A stretch of DNA of 64,000 nt from Plantago ovata (GCA_028274465.1 CM051457.1:65100899-65164898); one strand, 5' to 3'; positions 10,617-22,591 are shown, numbered from the stretch's first letter. Notes: generated by a model not told the origin, from the letters alone. Made by a program: numbers and translations.

Positions 10617-10771
10617 GAGGGTAGGCGGCGCCCTTTTATTTGTCGGAGCGCATATTTTTATATATGGGTAGGTGGCGCCCATTATGTGCTTGACCGCGTT
10701 TAGAACTAGAATGGATAGGCGGCATCCATTACGTGTAGACCGCTCATGCATGATGGGTAGGTAGTGCCCTT
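10617..10771 (+). repeat. Four periodic 19-nt hairpins in B leader
   Basis: Units at 10617-10635, 10664-10682, 10711-10729 and 10753-10771 share GGGTAGGYGGCGCCC and are spaced 47, 47 and 42 bp. GACCGC words recur between them. The stems vary by paired changes (see findings). Confidence 0.8.
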
Positions 10772-11326
10772 ATTTGTTTGTAGATGACTGATAACAACCC
10801 TCAAGCTACAAGCCCCAACCAATATAAGTGCAGAAATATGTACACGTATGTGTTTCTGAGATGCTTTCCATGGGGTGCTTTAATTCTGAACTCTCATTGC
10901 GTTTCCCTGTATTGGCGACCTCGTCTTGTAGACTCGCAGTGATCGTCAGATTAGAGTAAGCCTATGTTTACTGCATATTGTATCTAGCGACCTCGATAGG
11001 TACAATATGTAGAGCATCAGGTTAAATTAGATTTAACACCCAAGAGTTGCGTGACGCAATTGGATAGTCCTACCGGTCATATTATGTTATGCGACCAGCC
11101 CCCGTTGGAGTATAGCATAGTATGGATTAGGATCTTGGCCACTACGGTAACTTGTTGGACATTACCCGTATGTTTGTTTTGGGGGCAATCATATGTGAAA
11201 ATAGTGGAAGCTAAACAGCTAAAGGACCTTGTTGTTTAGTTATGTTGACTGTGTATTTAAAAATAGTATTTCAATAGTTAATTTATTATTTTTGTTCTAT
11301 ATTATTTCTCCTTAGGAAAACAAAAA

Positions 11327-12091
11327 ATGGCTATACCGTCCTCCGAGCTCATTGCCAACTTGGAGTTGCATAAGCTAACAGGACCAAACTACGTGGATTG
11401 GATCCATGAGGTACGAAAGGTGCTATGGCACAGCGAGGTTGAGTATGTGTTAGACGAACCTATCCCTCCACCTCCCACTGAATTGACTACGGCAACCTAT
11501 GATTGCTATTATGAAATGTCAGTGGAAAGGGCCGAGTTTGTAAAGAATTTGTTGCTGAATGCAATGTCTGACAATATGGTTGGACCATGTCGAGACAAGG
11601 AACCATATGAGATTGTGAGATATCTCTCCTCATTATTGGATACTCCAAGGATGTGTGAAGGGTTCGAAGCTATCAAGATCATGCTTATCCAAAGACTTGA
11701 GACAGAAGAGCTGTTGCCTGAACAAGTCAAGTCATTGATTGATTTTCTCTTTCCACTTGTTGGATATGGCTTGGAGCTAGAAGCTAAGGCTTCCATTATC
11801 TTGATCGGGCAAAGATTGTTGCAATCTATTCAGAATCCCGATGCCAGGGTAGCAACAGAGTCGATTGCTGAGAGACCCATTGCCAACGAGTTTCTAAGGG
11901 TCAATCGTAGACCCAAAAGGAACAAGGGTGGCAAGAATGCACGCAATCGTAAGATGGCTAAGTTTCGACTTAGGATGGAGATTTGTCTCTATTGCAAACT
12001 CAAGGGCCAATGGAAGAAAGATTGCCCTAAGCTAAGGGCAGATCAAGCTAAGAAGCCGCCGGCTTTTAGCTCAGGTATGTTTGTTTATTGA
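11327..12091 (+). CDS. gag: Copia gag, element B
   Basis: Open frame of 254 residues starting MAIPSSELIANLELHKLTGPNYVDW. The words 'KLTGPNYVDW' are a hallmark of a widespread Copia gag family whose members package element RNA. A UBN2-type helical region follows (residues about 60-180, with LIDFLFPLVGYG), then a basic stretch RRPKRNKGGKNARNRK and a CCHC-type nucleocapsid region (CLYCKLKG...KKDCPK, about residue 220). The start is chosen for the conserved N-terminus and because it follows the long leader. The frame runs into the protease segment. Gag lacks the extended coiled-coil tail of element A, which supports a different Copia clade. Confidence 0.82.
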   Translation: MAIPSSELIANLELHKLTGPNYVDWIHEVRKVLWHSEVEYVLDEPIPPPPTELTTATYDCYYEMSVERAEFVKNLLLNAMSDNMVGPCRDKEPYEIVRYLSSLLDTPRMCEGFEAIKIMLIQRLETEELLPEQVKSLIDFLFPLVGYGLELEAKASIILIGQRLLQSIQNPDARVATESIAERPIANEFLRVNRRPKRNKGGKNARNRKMAKFRLRMEICLYCKLKGQWKKDCPKLRADQAKKPPAFSSGMFVY

Positions 12092-12326
12092 AATGAACAT
12101 GACTACTTTTGACTCCAATGGTTGGGTATTAGATACAGCATGTGGCTCACACATTTGTAATAATGTGCAGGGGCTAATTGAACACAAGCTAGTCAAGCAA
12201 GGTGAAATCGACTTGCATGTTGGGAACGGCAATCCAGTTGAAGCCAAACGCGTTGGACTCTGCAAGATAGATTTACCATTAGGACAATGTTTAGAACTTG
12301 ATAACGTTTATTTTGTTCCATCCATT
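12081..12326 (+). pseudogene. pol: Copia protease start, element B
   Basis: WVLDTACGSHICNN is the Copia aspartic-protease motif (D-T/S-A/G-C/A) with its usual H-I-C follow-up. DNVYFVPSI corresponds to the conserved 'L.NVLYVPxL' strand. It overlaps the end of gag by a few bases and stops where the solo LTR is inserted. The continuation of the protein is right of 14352. Fossil. Confidence 0.75.
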
Positions 12327-14352
12327 TGATAGTGTATATGTCCTAGAGACAGTCCTTGCTAAGGGCATGGTGCCCTTATAGAGGGCATATATTTACTATT
12401 ACACAGGTCAACGTAATATAATATATGTTTGTTGCATTTTACTATTGAGTATCACTTTCATATTTATATTACACCAGGCTGCAGCATGTCATATCTTTAT
12501 TACTGTCTGTATTGATATTAAACATGTCCCCTCAGATAGATGACCGATCACATAGATAGTGGGAGCTATGTGAGTTATCATCTATCCCAAACTCTCCCTA
12601 GTCGAGGTTCATCTCGGATGTGGGGGTCTGAATGAACCAGACAAGACTAGTACGCGTGGAGGTTATACTTGTTGGAGCAAGTGTGAGCCGATCCCACGAC
12701 CACGGAACGGATTGTTGGACAATCGAGAAACATTCACATAACTGCGCATAGTTGTTCGAAGAAGCTTTATCGAACAATGGAAGTACCCACCGGACACTCC
12801 CATCGATGTATACTCTACACCGAAGTATCTATGGGAACCGGTGAGTTGTCAAAGTGATGCCATTCGTCCTTTGTACTTACAGGACTTTATCATCACATTT
12901 GTTGCCCCGTATCCTTGGTGGATCCGTCGATGTCAGCTCTGAATAAGCAGCTGACCTAAGACACGATCCAGGATTATGGCTAAATACAAATGGGGGTGAT
13001 AAGTGATTCTGTGAAGGATTCATCTCTCAAGTGTAGCACAGGAGAGCACTGCTCATAGTCTGCATAGTTGTGTTGGTAAAGTCACTGGCCAGTGCAAATG
13101 ATATATTATGATAGTCATAAGTATATCTTAACCAAGCAACTCGCTGAGACGCCCGTGGATGTATTATTGGGATAGACACTTCATCGATCCTAGATACATT
13201 CGAGCAAGTCAGATGAAGGGACGTTACCATCACCGCGTTGAGCGCAACAGGCTTCGCAACGAAAGGGTTAGCTTTGAGAAACCTCTCAAACGTCCTCATG
13301 CATTAATATTGCAAATGGAACCGTCTAGGGTCACACTATGTGGTGATTCAGTCTATCAGAATATCCTTGAAGATGGAATCGCAATTAATTTGGAATTAAT
13401 TGTGATTGATGGATTATAATTGATTTGGAATTAATTATAATATATGGTGGCTCAATTAATGATTTGGAATTATTAATTGAATTGACTAATTAATTGTATT
13501 TTATGTAAATACAATTAAAGATTATATTTTGAAAATATAATGGAGGTTTGATTGGAAAGGATATGTTAATTTAGAATTAACATATGCACTTGGGCAAAAT
13601 CTACTTGGAGTTTGAATTGCCTTAGAAATATAAGTGGGTCCCAAAATTGGGACCCACCTCCCGTAGGACAAGGCGCGCGCGCGCACATGGAGGAGTAGGG
13701 GAAGGAGTTCGACTCCTTCCTCTATTAGAAGTCCAAGGGATAAGTTAGATTTTCCTGATTGAGTTTTGATTTGATTGGGAATGAATCTAGACTTGATATT
13801 GGTTTCCTTGTGCGATAAGAATTAGATTCTTATTCCTTTACGAAGTCTAATTGCTTATGCTTTAGGCTTCTATAGACTACTATATATAGTAGAGTATTAG
13901 AGAGTTTTGGATATAGTTTTTGCACACAGTTATTCTACCCAGTTTTCTTAGAGAAAATAAAAGCTCTCCCCTCCTCTCTAAAGCCACACACGCGCGCCAC
14001 CTCTGCCGGAGGAATCACCGCCCCGTCTTCTTGGTCACACAAAGAATATCCTAGCATTCTTCCGATAGGCTGTTCATCCGTGGATACCAAGGTTGAGGTT
14101 CTAGGAGCTGGAAACTAACTCTTATTGTCTTGCCGATATACAGAGTATTGTAGATATCTTCAACTTCGACGAAGGAGAAGATACACCGGAATATTACGAA
14201 GACTTGGAAGCTGCTTTGGAAGTAAGGTTAGTCTTCTAATTGACGTGTTTATATATATACGACATATGCATAATCAATTAACCTGTATGTTAAGAAAATT
14301 TTTGAAATTCCGCCGCCTACCCTAGTGGTAACTCTGACCATATTTTCTTACA
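12327..14352 (+). repeat. Solo LTR of family B inside element B
   Basis: About 2.0 kb, TGATAGTGTATATG...TTTCTTACA, flanked by the 5-bp target duplication CCATT (12322-12326 and 14353-14357). There is no primer site or internal region next to it. It interrupts the protease of its own family member. Confidence 0.9.
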
Positions 14353-14357
14353 CCATT

Positions 14358-15246
14358 GTCAGAAATATTATTTCCATTCCATTGTTGGACAATTTGGGTT
14401 TTTCCTTTCGATTTGCTAATAATACTTGTTATTTTTCGTTAAATGACCAGTATTATGGAAAAGCTCGCTTAGTGAATGGTTTATATATTTTGCAAAGTAG
14501 TCTACCTTTATTTCAAATACATAACAAGCAACCGTCTTCAGGTAGGAAGAATAATCCATCTTATCTATGGCATTGTCGGCTAGGCATTATCAATCAAACA
14601 CGGATTCAAAGATTAAGGAAGTTGGACTACTTAGAAGCATTTGATTTTGAATCATATGGTACATGCGAATCATGTGTTAACGGTAAGATCGAACAAACCC
14701 TTTGTTGGACAAGGTGTTCGTGCCACTCGCTGGTTAGAGCTCATACATACCGATGTATGTGGACCTTTTAAAGTCCAAGCACGTGGAGGTTATCCTTACT
14801 TCGTTACCTTTACTGATGATTTCTCAAGGTATGGATATATTTATCTTATGAGGAATAAATCTGAGACCTTTGTGAAATTCAAGGAGTTTAGGAATGAGGT
14901 CGAGAATGAATTGAACCTAAGGATAGTCACTCTTCGATCAGATCGAGGAGGTGAATACCTTAGTGAAGAATTTATCGACTACTTGAAGGAGAATGGAATT
15001 CAATCGCAATGGACCCCTCCTGGAACACCACAACTAAATGGTGTGTCTGAGAGAAGGAATCGAACCCTCCTAGACATGGTGAGATCAATGATTAGATTCT
15101 CGACTCTTCCAAAATATCTATGGGGATATGCTCTACAAACTGCAATCTACATTCTGAACCGTGTACCATCTAAATCAGTGGAGAAAATTCCTTATGAGTT
15201 ATGGAAAGGAAAGAAGCCCTCACTGGGCTATCTTAGACCTTGGGGC
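14358..15246 (+). pseudogene. pol: Copia pre-integrase and integrase, element B
   Basis: The GAG-pre-integrase segment is visible (LWHCRLGIINQTRI with the H-C pattern, and CESCVNGK). It is followed by the integrase core: [37 protein letters not shown] and the glutamate-bearing [13 protein letters not shown], which give the D-D-E triad. The integrase inserts element cDNA into the host chromosome. The coding text runs to RPWGC, where chromovirus C is inserted, and resumes right of 22591. It is broken in a small number of places. Confidence 0.85.
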
Positions 15247-17791
15247 TGTAACGGTACCGGTTTTGAAAACAAAATAATTTCTCGAAAAAGAAAATTCAAA
15301 ATAACTTTAATAGCAACGGACGACAATTAATGCCAAAATAAACTTTGATGCGCATAGCGCTAACAGAATGAAAAGAATATCCAACAAAAACTCAAGTTCA
15401 AATAAAACAACGAATGAAGACAGTAAAAGTTCATCTTCTTATTTTGAAATAAAAACCCAAGACACCCCAGACCCTTCTCTCAGTCGCTGGCATCCTACTC
15501 GCGAACATCCTCAGCAGTATCTGGAAGGAAGGAATTTTGAAAACAAGAGAGTGTGAGATAAAGGATCTCAGTGAGGTTCTAAGTTAAAAACAGAAAGTAA
15601 ACAGTATTGAAATAAAAATCCTTTTCAGAAAACGAACAAACAGACAGATCACATATAACAGAATATCAGAACAGATAGGTTGTAGACCGTTGGTGCAGCC
15701 CGCCTTATTGCTCCTACTCCCAGAAAGCCCTTATAACTCCTTCCAGAGGGTGCACAACTCCGGACAGAAACAGAAACCCCCGTGTACTTTGGGGAAACAG
15801 ATCCTACGACCCTAATAGACCTCAGCGACTTCTGCCTCGCGCCTAAAAGGGAATAGACTAGGCAATAATCAAGCAAACCCGATAGTCCTCTACTACCCAA
15901 GCCTACCTAATTACAACCTAATCGACCGGTCACACAGAAACAGAACATATACAGAACAACAGATACAGATAATCAACACCGAGAGGTGTCCCTGCAGAAA
16001 AGTCAGTCCAGAACAGAGTAGCAATAAACAGAAATGTAAATAGTCATACTTAGGACTTATACTTTTACGCGGAAGCATACAGTAAAACAGTATATAGTAA
16101 TAGGTACAAGTTGACACATATCCTTCCAGTTTTTCGCAAATAATAGGTTTAGAGGTGAACACTCACCTTAACTTGTGAGCAAAAGATCTCCAACGAGTAA
16201 TGAGCTTTACGGGTTAACGAACAACGGAGAATCTAACAAGAAAGTACTAAACACACTTTAGAAGTCGAACGGACGGAAGGGAAAAGGTTGAAAAAGAAGT
16301 GGTAAAGACGGGGTTCGAACTCGGGACCTCTAAGTTAATCAAGCAAGAACCTAACCAACTAGGCTAGCAAGTCAAGTCAATACTAACTTACAAAAACAGA
16401 AACTAAGTTGAAACATTTTCAGAAACTCTTTCGGTTTTCAGATTCTAGAAATTACCAAAATACCCTCAGTGGCAATTTGCAAAAAGATCCTTTTCAAAAA
16501 CAGACAGTACAAACAAACCAGAAGTTTTCCAAACATAATTAAGAGTCCTCACAGAATAAAAAGGTTTACGAGAAAAGCTTTCTGTCAGTCAACTACGGTC
16601 AAATGTAAAATTGCAAAAAGGTCCTTTAGGTTTTCGGATTTCCCAAATCAGTCCACAAAGTTCAAATCAATAACAACAAAGTCCAAAACAGTCCTTTCGA
16701 GGTCAACAGAAATCCAAAGTCAACATACGAGGTCACTCAAATCACAAGTCCAACAAACAGTAACAACAATCTAACAACCTAAGTCCCGGTTCTCAGTTCG
16801 AATCAAAATAATACGGTCAGAATGAACAAGGGTAAATCGGTCCAGGGGTAAAATCGTCCGAAACAGAATACTAACTTCGAATCGAAAGAAACAACAAAGG
16901 ATTCGAGATTTACCTTCGAATCAAAATAAAGGGTTGAACAATCTGCAATCGAATGAATCAAAAAGAAAGGAAAATTAAAACGAGATTCAAATCGAATTCG
17001 AAACAGAAAGGTCAGAAGGGACAGAGACCTCTTACCAATCGAAACAGAAAGAACCGGCAAGGTCGACGCGAACCGGAGCGGCGAGCGAGATCGGCGGCGC
17101 GGCGAGAGACAGGCGGACAGTGAAACGCGATCGATCGGAACAAACCAGACGGGCAGCTTACGCGGACGGCGGCGATCGACAGAACAGAACGGAGCAGGCG
17201 ACGAATCAGACACGGCGCGGATCGGATCGAATAACCGACGGATCGAGGCGGATCAGAACGAAGATCGCGGTGCGATCTCGAGGAAAAACGGCGACGGCGT
17301 CGCGAATCAAAGAACAGAACAGACAGCGGCGGCGGCTGGGACTGAACGGAACGGCGGCGGCGCGGCGACGCGGTCAAACGGCGCGGCGACGGAGGTCTGC
17401 GGTAGCGGAGAAGACAGACGGAAGAACAGAACAGCTCTCTCTCTTCTCTCTCTTTTCCTCTTTTTCTTTCTTTCTTTTCTATTCTCTCTTTCTTTCTCTC
17501 TAACTTGTTACGGCTGAGAATGAGCGAATGGGGAAGACATTCTGACTAGGGTTAGGGTTAGTCAATAATGGGCCGGTCAAACAGGCCTTTGACTGGTCTA
17601 GGAATTGGGCCAAATGAATCAGAAAATCCAGCTCGAACCAAACGAAACGAAACGAACTAGCTTACGCGAATTTAATTAAATAATTATCGAATAAATAATT
17701 TACTCTGATCATTAATTAACTAAATTAAATAATAAATAATAAAATAATAATTAAATAAATAAATAAATAATAAAAAAAACGGGGTGTTACA
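15247..17791 (-). repeat. 3' LTR of element C
   Basis: On the minus strand it begins TGTAACACCCCG and ends GGTACCGTTACA. It contains site II and telomere-like motifs (17546-17611), a GA-rich leader (17435-17505), a GC-rich block (17040-17420), a GT-AG interval (16943-17035) and a tRNA-like relic (16310-16373). Confidence 0.88.
16310..16373 (-). other. tRNA-like A-box/B-box relic in C 3' LTR
   Basis: Minus-strand TAGCCTAGTTGG (A-box type) and GTTCGAACC (B-box type) lie about 35 bp apart, as in a tRNA gene. The same segment lies at 21103-21165, 31496-31560 and 52727-52790. It is not a complete tRNA. Confidence 0.6.
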
Positions 17792-17808
17792 CTCTTCCCC
17801 CCTTAAAA
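17792..17808 (-). promoter_or_regulatory. Polypurine tract of element C
   Basis: On the minus strand AAGGGGGGAAGAG directly precedes the 3' LTR. This is the plus-strand primer. The same tract is at 63390-63406 in element H. Confidence 0.8.
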
Positions 17809-18987
17809 GAATTTGGTCCCCAAATTCGCACCTGAAAAGTTGAAGAGCTCGGGATACTGCCGGCGCATGTCATCCTCGCTTTCCCAGGTTGCCTCCTCAT
17901 ACTGATGATTTCTCCACAGAACCTTTACTTGCTTGATTTGCCTATTACGGAGCTGTTGCACCTTCTGGTCCAGAATACGAACCGGTTTCTCAACATAAGA
18001 CAAATCCTCCTCAATGGTCACTTCCTCGGGTTGAATCACGTGCGACGGATCCGGATAATACTTCTTCAGTTGAGACATATGGAAGACATCATGAATTCCA
18101 GTAATAGTAGTGCGTAGTTGCAACCGATAAGCCACAATACCAACCCTCTCAATGATCTCGTATGGACCCACATATCGAGGGTTTAGTTTAGCTCTACGAC
18201 CCATACGAACAATTCCCTTTCTCGGAGATAGCTTGAGAAAGACAAAATCACCAACTTCAAAATCCAAATCACGCCTACGATTATCGGCGTAACTCTTTTG
18301 TCGACTTTGAGCAGTTCTCAATCGGTCTCGGATAAGCCTAACCTTTTCCAAGGTTTCTTGTATCATCTCATTGAGAGTTCTCTCTCCAGCTACTGGTGTA
18401 GAAATTCGGTCCTCCAAATCCCAATACAGCGGTGATCTACACTTTCGACCATACAGTGCCTCAAACGGTGCCATACCAATCGATGCTTGATAACTGTTGT
18501 TATAAGCATACTCCACCAATGGCAAATGCTGTGCCCAGCTTCCTTGGTGATCTAGCACACACAATCTCAGAAGATCTTCTAAAGTTTGAATGGTCCTTTC
18601 GGATTGACCATTTGTCTGCGGATGTGCTGCAGTACTAAAATTCAACTTAGTACCTAAGCCTTCATGTACTTGCTTCCAAAATCTCGAGACAAACTTCGGA
18701 TCTCTATCAGAGACAATGCTCACTGGAGTGCCATGAAGCCTAATTATCTCATCGCGATAGACTTCGGCTAACTTCTCGGATGTGTAGGTGGTTTCAACAG
18801 GTAGAAAATGTGCCGATTTTGTCAACCTATCGACAATAACCCAAACACTATCAAAACCACCCCTAGCTACCGGTAGACCAGTCACAAAATCCATAGTGAT
18901 TATCTCCCATTTCCACTGTGGAATCTCGAGTGGTTGTAGTAAACCTCCCGGTTTCTGGTGCTCAGCCTTCACTTGCTGGCAGACCAA
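17803..18987 (-). pseudogene. pol: Gypsy integrase with chromodomain, element C
   Basis: The 394-residue open frame carries the end of the integrase zinc region ([14 protein letters not shown]) and the catalytic core: [11 protein letters not shown]-type word, [20 protein letters not shown], and [17 protein letters not shown] for the D-D-E triad. The GPY/F region ([10 protein letters not shown]) follows, then a C-terminal chromodomain ([21 protein letters not shown]...EEATWE). Chromodomains steer chromovirus integration to marked heterochromatin. The order and words fit the Tekay/Del clade. The same protein end is at 63401-63919 (element H). The frame is a fragment of pol; upstream domains are absent here. 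Confidence 0.9.
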
Positions 18988-20026
18988 ACAACCTCGAATC
19001 TCTAACTTAGAAAAGAGCAGAAAACAAAGAACTAAGGCCAGTACTTAATCTTCTACAACAGGTATAAACTGAGCAGTGAAGAAGCAAACATGCCTTGAAC
19101 TTCAAAACAAACGCAAAAAACAAGAAAAACAACGAAGTCTTAAAACAGCCAAGCATGCAATTAAACAAAAGAAAACCGGTCTCTACTCGTCTTAGCGAGA
19201 AAACAAAAAACCCCAGAGTCAAGTAAACGGAAAAGCATAAACAGTCTCAGTCGGCTGAACTAAATAAAACTCGCTTGGCAAAAAAAAAGAAGAAGTTCGA
19301 TACGAGCTCGAAAAGGCATCTATCCTAATAAGCGTCCTCGATATCATCCTCGGAACGTCGTTCGGGCACGTGAGCATCTCCTCCTTCTTCCTCAGAGGGG
19401 TCCTCCTCGGGGTCTTCTTCGGATTTGCCTTCACTCTCCCCTCTACGTGATGGTCTGCAACCCTCGGGGAACGTCCTCCGAGCCTTCCTCTTGCGAATCC
19501 TGATGCCTACGTTGGACGCGGTTAACGACACAAAGCCAGAGTGCTCCTTTGTGGCGCGTAAAACCGTTTTAAGGAACCCGATTTCCGCTTCCTTCGTTGC
19601 TATCTCATCTCGAAGCTTAAAGTTTTCCAGCCAGTAGTGATATCGTTCACGTACGACCCTGTCCATCACGAATACAGGGTAAACGCCAACAACAGGAACG
19701 GAGGTATACGGGTTAAACTCTCCTTCGACTAGGCGGTAACGAATGACCTTCTTTTCAGAACTCATACCTATCTGTAAGCACACGCGTATTTAACTAGTTA
19801 ATAACTATGTTAAAATCAAAACAACCGCGAAAGATCAACAGTTTCAGAACGAATCAGAGGTCGTCAGAATCGGAACAGAGAAGATGAAGAAACGGTTCAA
19901 GGTTAGTATGCAAGACTCGAATCAGAAAAGCAACAGAAAATACAAGACCTAACCAGCGACTCGGACCCTCACACACACCCCAAAGGTCAAAAGATCCTAT
20001 CCTAGCAAGCTCGAGTTTGAACTCAA
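18988..20026 (-). other. Internal leader region of element C
   Basis: Apart from the ORF at 19325-19783 this kilobase holds no recognisable domain. Bases 19784-20026 follow the primer site and match the start of E's leader (GAGTTCAAACTCGAGCTTGC, then GATAGG). Bases 19000-19320 resemble nothing else in the window. Confidence 0.5.
19325..19783 (-). CDS. Unidentified 152-codon ORF in element C leader
   Basis: An open frame on the element's sense strand, about 240 bp after the primer site, where gag would be expected. The product starts MCLQIGMSSEKKVIRYRLVEG, has a charged helical stretch (RERYHYWLENFKLRDEIATKEAEI), then a basic patch RKRKARR that could act as a nuclear signal, and an acidic tail rich in E and D. 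I see no gag core, no zinc knuckle and no protease motif. It could be captured host sequence, a diverged extra ORF, or chance coding. No other copy is in the window, so conservation cannot be judged here. Confidence 0.35.
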   Translation of the reverse strand: MCLQIGMSSEKKVIRYRLVEGEFNPYTSVPVVGVYPVFVMDRVVRERYHYWLENFKLRDEIATKEAEIGFLKTVLRATKEHSGFVSLTASNVGIRIRKRKARRTFPEGCRPSRRGESEGKSEEDPEEDPSEEEGGDAHVPERRSEDDIEDAY

Positions 20027-20038
20027 GCTCTGATACCA
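20027..20038 (-). promoter_or_regulatory. Primer binding site of element C
   Basis: GCTCTGATACCA on the plus strand is TGGTATCAGAGC on the minus strand, two bases inside the right LTR. It sets the element's orientation. Confidence 0.9.
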
Positions 20039-20040
20039 AC

Positions 20041-22591
20041 TGTAACGGTACCGGTTTTGAAAAGAAAATAATTTCTCGAAAAAGAAAATTCAAAATAACT
20101 TTAATAGCAACGGACGGCAATTAATGCCAAAATAAACTTTGATGCGCACAGCGCTAACAGAATCAAATGAATATCCAACGAAAACTCAAGTTCAAATAAA
20201 ACAACGAATGAAGACAGTAAAAGTTCATCTTCTTATTTTAAAATAAAAACCCAAGACACCCCAGACCCTTCTCTCAGTCGCTGGCATCCTACTCGCGAAA
20301 ATCCTCAGCAGTATCTGGAAGGAAGGAATTTTGAAAACAAGAGAGTGTGAGATAAAGGATCTCAGTGAGGTTCTAAGTTAAAAACAGAAAGTAAACAGTT
20401 TTGAAATCAAAATCCTTTTCAGAAAACGAACAAACAGACATATCACATATAACAGAATATCAGAACAGATAGGTTGTAGACCGTTGGTGCAGCCCGCCTT
20501 ATTGCTCCTACTCCCAGAATGCCCATATAACTCCTTCCAGAGGGTGCACAACTCCGGGCAGAAACAGAAATCCCCGTGTACTTTGGGGAAACAGATCCTA
20601 CGACCCTAATAGACCTCAGCGACTTCTGCCTCGCGCCTAAAAGGGAATAGACTAGGCAATAATCAAGCAAACCCGATAGTCCTCTACTACCCAAGCCTAC
20701 CTAATTACAACATAATCGACCGGTCACACAGAAACAGAACAGATACAGAACAACAGATACAGATAATCAACACCGAGAGGTGTCCCTGCAGAAAAGTCAG
20801 TCCAGAACAGAGTAGCAATAAACAGAAAAGTAAATAGTCATACTTAGGACTTATACTTTTACGCGGAAGCATACAGTAAAACAGTATATAGTAATAGGTA
20901 CAAGTTGACACATATCCTTCCAGTTTTTCGCAAATAATAGGTTTAGGGGTGAACACTCACCTTAACTTGTGAGCAAAAGATCTCCAACGAGTAATGAGCT
21001 TTACGGGTTAACGAACAACGGAGAACCTAACAAGAAAGTACTAAACACACTTTAGAAGTCGAACGGACGGAAGGGAAAAGGTTGAAAAAGAAGTGGTAAA
21101 GACGGGGTTCGAACTCGGGACATCTAAGTTAATCAAGCAAGAACCTAACCAACTAGGCTAGCAAGTCAAGTCAATACTAACTTACAAAAACAGAAACTAA
21201 GTTGAAACAATTTCAGAAACTCTTTCGGTTTTTAGATTCTGGAAATTACCAAAATACCCTCAGTGGCAAATTGCAAAAAGATCCTTTTCAAAAACAGACA
21301 GTACAAACAAACCAGAAGTTTTCCAAACATAATTAACAGGCCTCATAGAATAAAAAGGTTTACGAGATAAGCTTTCTGTCAGTCAACTACGGTCAAATGT
21401 AAAATTGTAAAAAGGTCCTTTAGGTTTTCGGATTTCCCAAATCAGTCCAAAAAGTTCAAATCAATAACAACAAAGTCCAAAACAGTCCTTTCGAGGTCAA
21501 CAGAAATCAAAAGTCAACATACGAGGTCAATCAAATCACAAGTCCAACAAACAGTAACAACAATCTAACAACCTAAGTCCTGGTTCTCAGTTCGAATCAA
21601 AATAATACGGTCAGAATGAACAAGGGTAAATTGGTCCAGGGATAAAATCGTCCGAAACAGAATACTAACTTCGAATCGAAAGAAACAACAAAGGATTCGA
21701 GATTTACCTTTGAATCAAAATAAAGGGTTGAACAATCTACAATCGAATGAATCAAAAAGAAAGGAAAATTAAAACGAGATTCAAATCGAATTCGTAATCA
21801 AAATCAAATTTGAAACGGAAAGGTCAGAAGGGACAGAGACCTCTTACCAATCGAAACAGAAAGAACCGGCAAGGTCGACGCGAACCGGAGCGGCGAGCGG
21901 GATCGGCGGCACGGTGAGAGACAGGCGGACAGCGAAACGCGATCGATCGGAACAAATCAGACGGGCATCTTACGCGGACGACGGCGATCGACAGAACAGA
22001 AAGGAGCAGGCGGAGAATCAGACACGACGCGGATCGGATCGGATCAAATAACCGGCGGATCAGAACGGAGATCGCGGCGCGATCTCGAGGCAAAACGGCG
22101 ACGGCGTCGCGAATCAAAGAAAAGAACAGACAGCGGCGCCGACTGGGACTGAACGGAACGGCGGCGACGCGGTCAAACGGCGCGGCGACGGAGGTCTGCG
22201 GCGGCGGAGAAGACAGACGGAAGAACAGAACAGCTCTCTCTCAGCTCTCTCTCTTCTCTCTCTTTTCCTCTTTTTCTTTCTTTCTTTACTAATCTCTCTT
22301 TCTTTCTCTCTAACTTGTTACGGCTGAGAATGAGCGAATGGGGAATACATTCTGACTAGGGTTAGGGTTAGTCAATAATGGGCCGGTCAAACAGGCCTTT
22401 GACTGGGCTAGGAATTGGGCCAAATGAATCAGAAAGTCCAGCTCGAACGAAACGAACTAGCTTACGCGAATTTAATTAAATAATTATCGAATAAATAATT
22501 TACTCTGATAATTAATTAAATAAATTAAATAATTAAATAATAAAATAATAATTAAATAAATAAATAAATAATAAAAAAACGGGGTGTTACA
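20041..22591 (-). repeat. 5' LTR of element C
   Basis: Same termini and same internal marks as the left LTR: tRNA-like relic at 21103-21165, GT-AG interval at 21737-21847, and site II and telomere-like motifs near 22350-22420. About 2.55 kb. Confidence 0.88.

Larger units (their letters stand above)
15247..22591 (-). mobile_element. Tekay-like Gypsy chromovirus C, nested in B
   Basis: Two long LTRs (15247-17791 and 20041-22591) flank only 2.25 kb of internal DNA. The element reads leftward: the Met-tRNA primer site abuts the right LTR (20027-20038) and a polypurine tract abuts the left one. Parts seen: a 152-codon ORF of unknown type and integrase with chromodomain. Gag, protease and RT are not seen. 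Flanks GGGGC and GGGGT are a near-match target duplication. Over the first ~215 bp the two LTRs differ at about eight positions, so the insertion is probably of the order of a million years old under common plant rates. It lies inside B, so B is older. Confidence 0.87.

Noticed and set aside
10497-10751. 84-codon minus-strand ORF over the periodic hairpins
   Set aside because: No recognisable domain, lies antisense in the B leader, and is explained by the repeated 47-bp units.
17012-17503. Arginine/serine-rich ORFs in the GC block of the chromovirus LTRs (also 30137-30697 and 61346-61964)
   Set aside because: They are low-complexity, open in several frames on both strands, with no conserved wording among copies. 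The GC block explains them.
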